Source: Hygrophila difformis
Lineage: Eukaryota > Streptophyta > Magnoliopsida > Lamiales > Acanthaceae
NCBI GenBank assembly: GCA_030278955.1
Contig: JAOANR010000003.1
Location: forward strand, 52,300,902 to 52,364,901
Direction of reading: 5' to 3'
DNA: 64,000 nucleotides
Shown: positions 61,194-64,000 of the stretch, piece after piece
Numbering within the stretch: position 1 is the stretch's first letter
Layout: every line of letters begins with the position of its first letter
Made by a program: the position numbers and the translations under genes
Notes under the pieces: generated by a model
Told to the model about the DNA's origin: nothing
The model's input: the letters and a program-made list of their open reading frames with translations, nothing else
Databases searched by the model: none

Positions 61194-62652
61194 ATGGCTA
61201 GGGTTTCTCTCTCTCCTGAGCGAGACAAACGTACGACGGCGCCAGAGTCGACGAACCATGCAAGACCGGAGCTTTCTTCATTCAAAGAGGCGCTAAACAG
61301 TAACATGGCGTCACACGAGGATGTGAGGATGAAACGAGATCTTATTGCGGAGAAACTGATTCGAAAGGAATACGTCGGGGGTGACAGGAAGGTGCCGAGT
61401 TTTACGGTGGATGATGCGTTGGAAGAGGAGGTTGGAAAGGAATGGAGGGATGCGTTGATTGTCAAGACGATGGGGCTGCGTGTTCCCTTCCGCGTGCTGA
61501 AGGAGAGACTTGCGAAGTTATGGAAGTGCAGCGGCTCTTTGGATTTGATCGACGTTGGCTATAGTTACTATGTGGTGAAATTCATTAAGTTGGAAGACAG
61601 GGAGAAGGTAATTAACGGAGGCCCATGGATGCTTTTCGACCATTATTTACCAATCATGCAGTGGCGGAAGGAATTTGATCCGGCCACGGAGAAGGTTAAA
61701 AAGACTATGGTGTGGGCGCGGATGCTTGGCATATCGGTGCAACACTTCAAAGAAGATTTCCTGCACGCGTTTGCTTCAGAGATTGGTGAGGTAGTGCGGT
61801 TTGATAAATTTACACTCGAACATGAGCGAGGGCGCTTTGCTAGGGTTTGCGTTGAATTGGATCTTAACGAACCTGTGTTGGGCAAGTTTATGGTTAATGG
61901 GAGATGGGTACATGTGGCGTATGAGGGCCTTCATCTGATTTGCAAGGCGTGCGGAAGATATGGCCACTTTAATAAAGACTGTAACTTTAAAGCGGAGGAC
62001 GAACGAACTGGGGAGGAAACGGTGGAGGAGTGACGAACAAGAAAGGGCAAGGAAGGGGAAGGCTAAGATACATGAAGAGAAGCATGTGGCACAGGGGAGT
62101 GATAGTAACATGGAGGACGTCCGTAGTCAGCGGGAGGATACTGGTAAAGAGGCGGTTCCGGGGGATCTTTATAGAGAGTGGATTACGGTGGAGAGACGGC
62201 GACGAAAACCACTACAAAAAGGGGGGCGAGTACATACTGGGACGGGCAAATCTGTACCAGGGAAACGGACAGCAAGTCCCAAAGGAGGGGAGGGGCGGAA
62301 GTCTGGCCTGGAGCCTTGCACTAACGAGGAGGGGAAGTTACAGGACCAATCTTGCACAAAGGAGGAGGAAAAGTTACAGGACCAATCTGAGGGTGGGGGG
62401 ATGACTGCACTTGTCACCACTGGACCTAAGCCTGATAAGGGGCTGGGGTATATTAGTATTCTACCAGCGGCTAAAGGTACTAAGAGGACGAGGTTGGAGG
62501 AGGTAACACCGGATGCCGGACCAAGTGGAGTTGGCGGGGCAGGGCAGCCTTTGGCCATTTGTTGGGGGGAGGCTTATGTTCCTCCTGATTCAAAAAGTGA
62601 TACTGAATCAAGAGAGGAGTGTTGGGCAGATGCCATCGAGGAGGGAGAATAG
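61194..62652 (+). pseudogene. LINE ORF1: DUF4283 plus CCHC knuckle, one frameshift
   Basis: From ATG 61194 (MARVSLSPERDKRTTAPE) the frame holds a DUF4283-type core (SYYVVKFIKLEDREKVINGGPWM, split at ~120-145 aa; VWARMLGISVQHF) and a zinc knuckle CKACGRYGHFNKDC (~260 aa), then stops at 62033. Coding-like sequence continues in the next frame from about 61990 (ERARKGKAKIHEE; LYREWITVERRRRKP near 62170) to a stop at 62652. One frameshift in 61985-62033 would unite them into a protein of about 485 aa, the usual ORF1 layout. The product would bind LINE RNA. A programmed shift cannot be excluded, but no slippery heptamer was recognised. Confidence 0.75.
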
Positions 62653-62698
62653 ATGTTGGGGTTCAGGTGAGGGAGGTCTTATTATTCTAGGGTTTTCT

Positions 62699-64000
62699 AT
62701 GGAATTTAAGGACTTTACAGTGGTGGCGTGGAACGTTTGTGGAATTATGAGTAAAACGGCGCAACGGTGGGTGAGTGAGTTATTGAGGGACCATAAACCA
62801 GACTTGTTTTGTGTTTTGGAACCTCGTGGAATGTTTCATCGAGTGAGGGCGTTCTTTGCACGCATGGGTTATGTCCCGGTTGACATTCAGGAGACGGTGG
62901 GTATGGGAGGGGGCCTATGGGTACTCCGGGCTAATCATGTTGATTGCTTAATTGTGGTGGTGGATAATAGAGATCGTATGATCACCTTGGCGCTTTCGAA
63001 AGGAGGATCACAGTGGAATATCACAGCAGTTTATGCGGCTCCAAATTATCAACGTCGACGTCAAAACTGGGAAGAGTTAAAGGAATTGGCAAGCAATATT
63101 GCTGGGCCGTGGGTTTTATTGGGCGACTGGAATGAAATTGTTTCGGAGGATGAGGTGCAAGGCGGGGTATATCTTTCGGATCGAGCGGCTGAATTTAGAG
63201 AGGTGTTGGATTTCTGCCACTTACTAGATATCTCCACCATCGGGCCAACCTTCACGTGGTCTCGCATGGCTGGGGCGGGGAGAAGAATTAGTAAAAGGTT
63301 AGACCGCTGTGTGGGTAATTTGGGATGGTTGAACATGTTTGGAGAGGGGCGTGTTTTGCATTTATCGCGTATGGGTTCCGATCACTGTCCTTTGAAACTA
63401 ATGTGTGGCGAGCAAGTGCCCTTGTCAATGCCTCGGCCGTTTAGGTGGGAAGCTGCTTGGAGTGTTCATCCACAATATAAGGAGGTGGTGAATGGGTGCA
63501 GCGATGAAGGTGGCGAGGAGTTGGAGGCTGTGTTGGAATTGGTACAAGCTAAATCCAAGGATTTCAATCACAATGTCTTTGGTAATATCAGGAGTAGGAA
63601 GCGGAAGTTAAAAAACCGAATCATTGGGGTTGAGCGATGTCTCCAAAGGGTTGAATCGGCTTGGCTACGAAGATTAGAAAGCGAGCTCAAACTGGAGATG
63701 GAAGAAATTTTGAAGCAAGAAGAGATTCTCTGGTACCAGAAATCGCGGGATAAATGGGTTAAATTGGGAGATCGGAATACGAGATATTTTCATGCCCGGA
63801 CCAAAGTACATCGGAAAAGAGACAGAATTTATGGCTTGAATATAGGTGACCAGTGGGAGATGAGGCAAGATATCCTACAACAACATGTGATTGAATATTA
63901 CTCTAATATGTATGGAGCGCATGCTGAGCAGGAGGTGGGAGGCGAGCTTCCTCAATTAGATCCGATATCTTTTGACCAGCGGCAGCAGCTGGAGCAAGAC
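62699..64000 (+). CDS. LINE ORF2, endonuclease part, runs off window
   Basis: Open for 434 codons from ATG 62699 to the last base, without a stop. The N-terminal ~220 residues form an APE-like endonuclease: VVAWNVCGIM, LVLLEP-like VLEPRGMF, VLLGDWNEIV and the terminal GSDHCPLKL. The following 200 residues are the linker to the reverse transcriptase (KWVKLGDRNTRYFHARTKVH), typical of plant LINEs. Reverse transcriptase is expected beyond 64000. This ORF2 appears intact so far, in contrast to the LINE at 7918-14431. Confidence 0.85.
   Translation, partial: MEFKDFTVVAWNVCGIMSKTAQRWVSELLRDHKPDLFCVLEPRGMFHRVRAFFARMGYVPVDIQETVGMGGGLWVLRANHVDCLIVVVDNRDRMITLALSKGGSQWNITAVYAAPNYQRRRQNWEELKELASNIAGPWVLLGDWNEIVSEDEVQGGVYLSDRAAEFREVLDFCHLLDISTIGPTFTWSRMAGAGRRISKRLDRCVGNLGWLNMFGEGRVLHLSRMGSDHCPLKLMCGEQVPLSMPRPFRWEAAWSVHPQYKEVVNGCSDEGGEELEAVLELVQAKSKDFNHNVFGNIRSRKRKLKNRIIGVERCLQRVESAWLRRLESELKLEMEEILKQEEILWYQKSRDKWVKLGDRNTRYFHARTKVHRKRDRIYGLNIGDQWEMRQDILQQHVIEYYSNMYGAHAEQEVGGELPQLDPISFDQRQQLEQD

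Larger units (their letters stand above)
61168..64000 (+). mobile_element. L1-type LINE with DUF4283/CCHC ORF1, partial
   Basis: The 5' part of a plus-strand LINE: a short leader, ORF1 (61194-62652), 46 bp, then ORF2 from 62699, still open at the window edge. The 5' boundary is set by loss of MITE similarity near 61165. The 3' half is outside the window. Its ORF1 is unrelated in build to that of the LINE at 7918-14431, so two LINE lineages are present. Confidence 0.85.

Overview
The window is nuclear DNA of a flowering plant, most likely a eudicot. It has GT-AG introns, plant gene families, Ty1-copia and Ty3-gypsy retrotransposons with initiator-Met-tRNA primer sites, plant L1-type LINEs carrying RNase H, tRNA-derived SINEs, and hAT and Stowaway-like MITEs. 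The genus cannot be fixed from sequence alone. No rRNA gene, CRISPR array or prokaryotic operon was found. Most of the window is transposon sequence in several nesting layers; four host-type genes are supported.

Left part (1-14431). Positions 1-6462 are a Tat/Athila-like or LARD-like LTR element. It has a GC-rich hairpin array (301-640), a probable spliced leader (intron 961-1782), a broken gag/plant-transposon-like gene (1794-3006), a polypurine-like tract and a TG...CA LTR (4353-6462) with a second hairpin array. Positions 6463-7917 hold another repeat with different GC-rich palindromes. Positions 7918-14431 are a minus-strand LINE with an RRM-type ORF1 and an ORF2 of endonuclease, reverse transcriptase and RNase H, broken by several frameshifts.

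Centre (14432-48540). Two direct copies of one segment occur at 14432-18754 and about 37090-48540. Each carries a fossil hAT transposase (TTF/ZMYM1-like with hAT dimerisation region) followed by a small minus-strand gene for an unrecognised secreted or membrane-anchored protein of 141 or 157 aa. Between the copies lies a Ty1-copia element (18755-36619, target duplication TTTTT). A Ty3-gypsy Tekay/Del-like element (19457-31320, target duplication GCCAC) sits in its leader, and a truncated LINE sits in one gypsy LTR. Copy 1 gained a SINE. Copy 2 gained two hAT MITEs, two Stowaway-like MITEs and a very young, apparently intact Ty1-copia element (42792-48190), which inserted just downstream of the TATA-like motif of the copy-2 gene.

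Right part (48541-64000). A Yellow-Stripe-Like metal-nicotianamine transporter gene (48755-51191, minus, 6 coding exons, 661 aa) and an O-fucosyltransferase-like gene (55544-60713, minus, 9 coding exons, 519 aa) both assemble into complete reading frames. A belt of MITEs and SINEs lies between them. A second LINE (about 61168 to beyond 64000, plus strand), with a DUF4283/CCHC-type ORF1 and an ORF2 still open at the window edge, interrupts a MITE upstream of the fucosyltransferase gene.

The genes do not form a pathway. The most unusual local biology is the duplicated orphan gene pair, one copy of which has had its promoter split by a young retrotransposon, together with two families of palindromic arrays in the LTR-type repeats.
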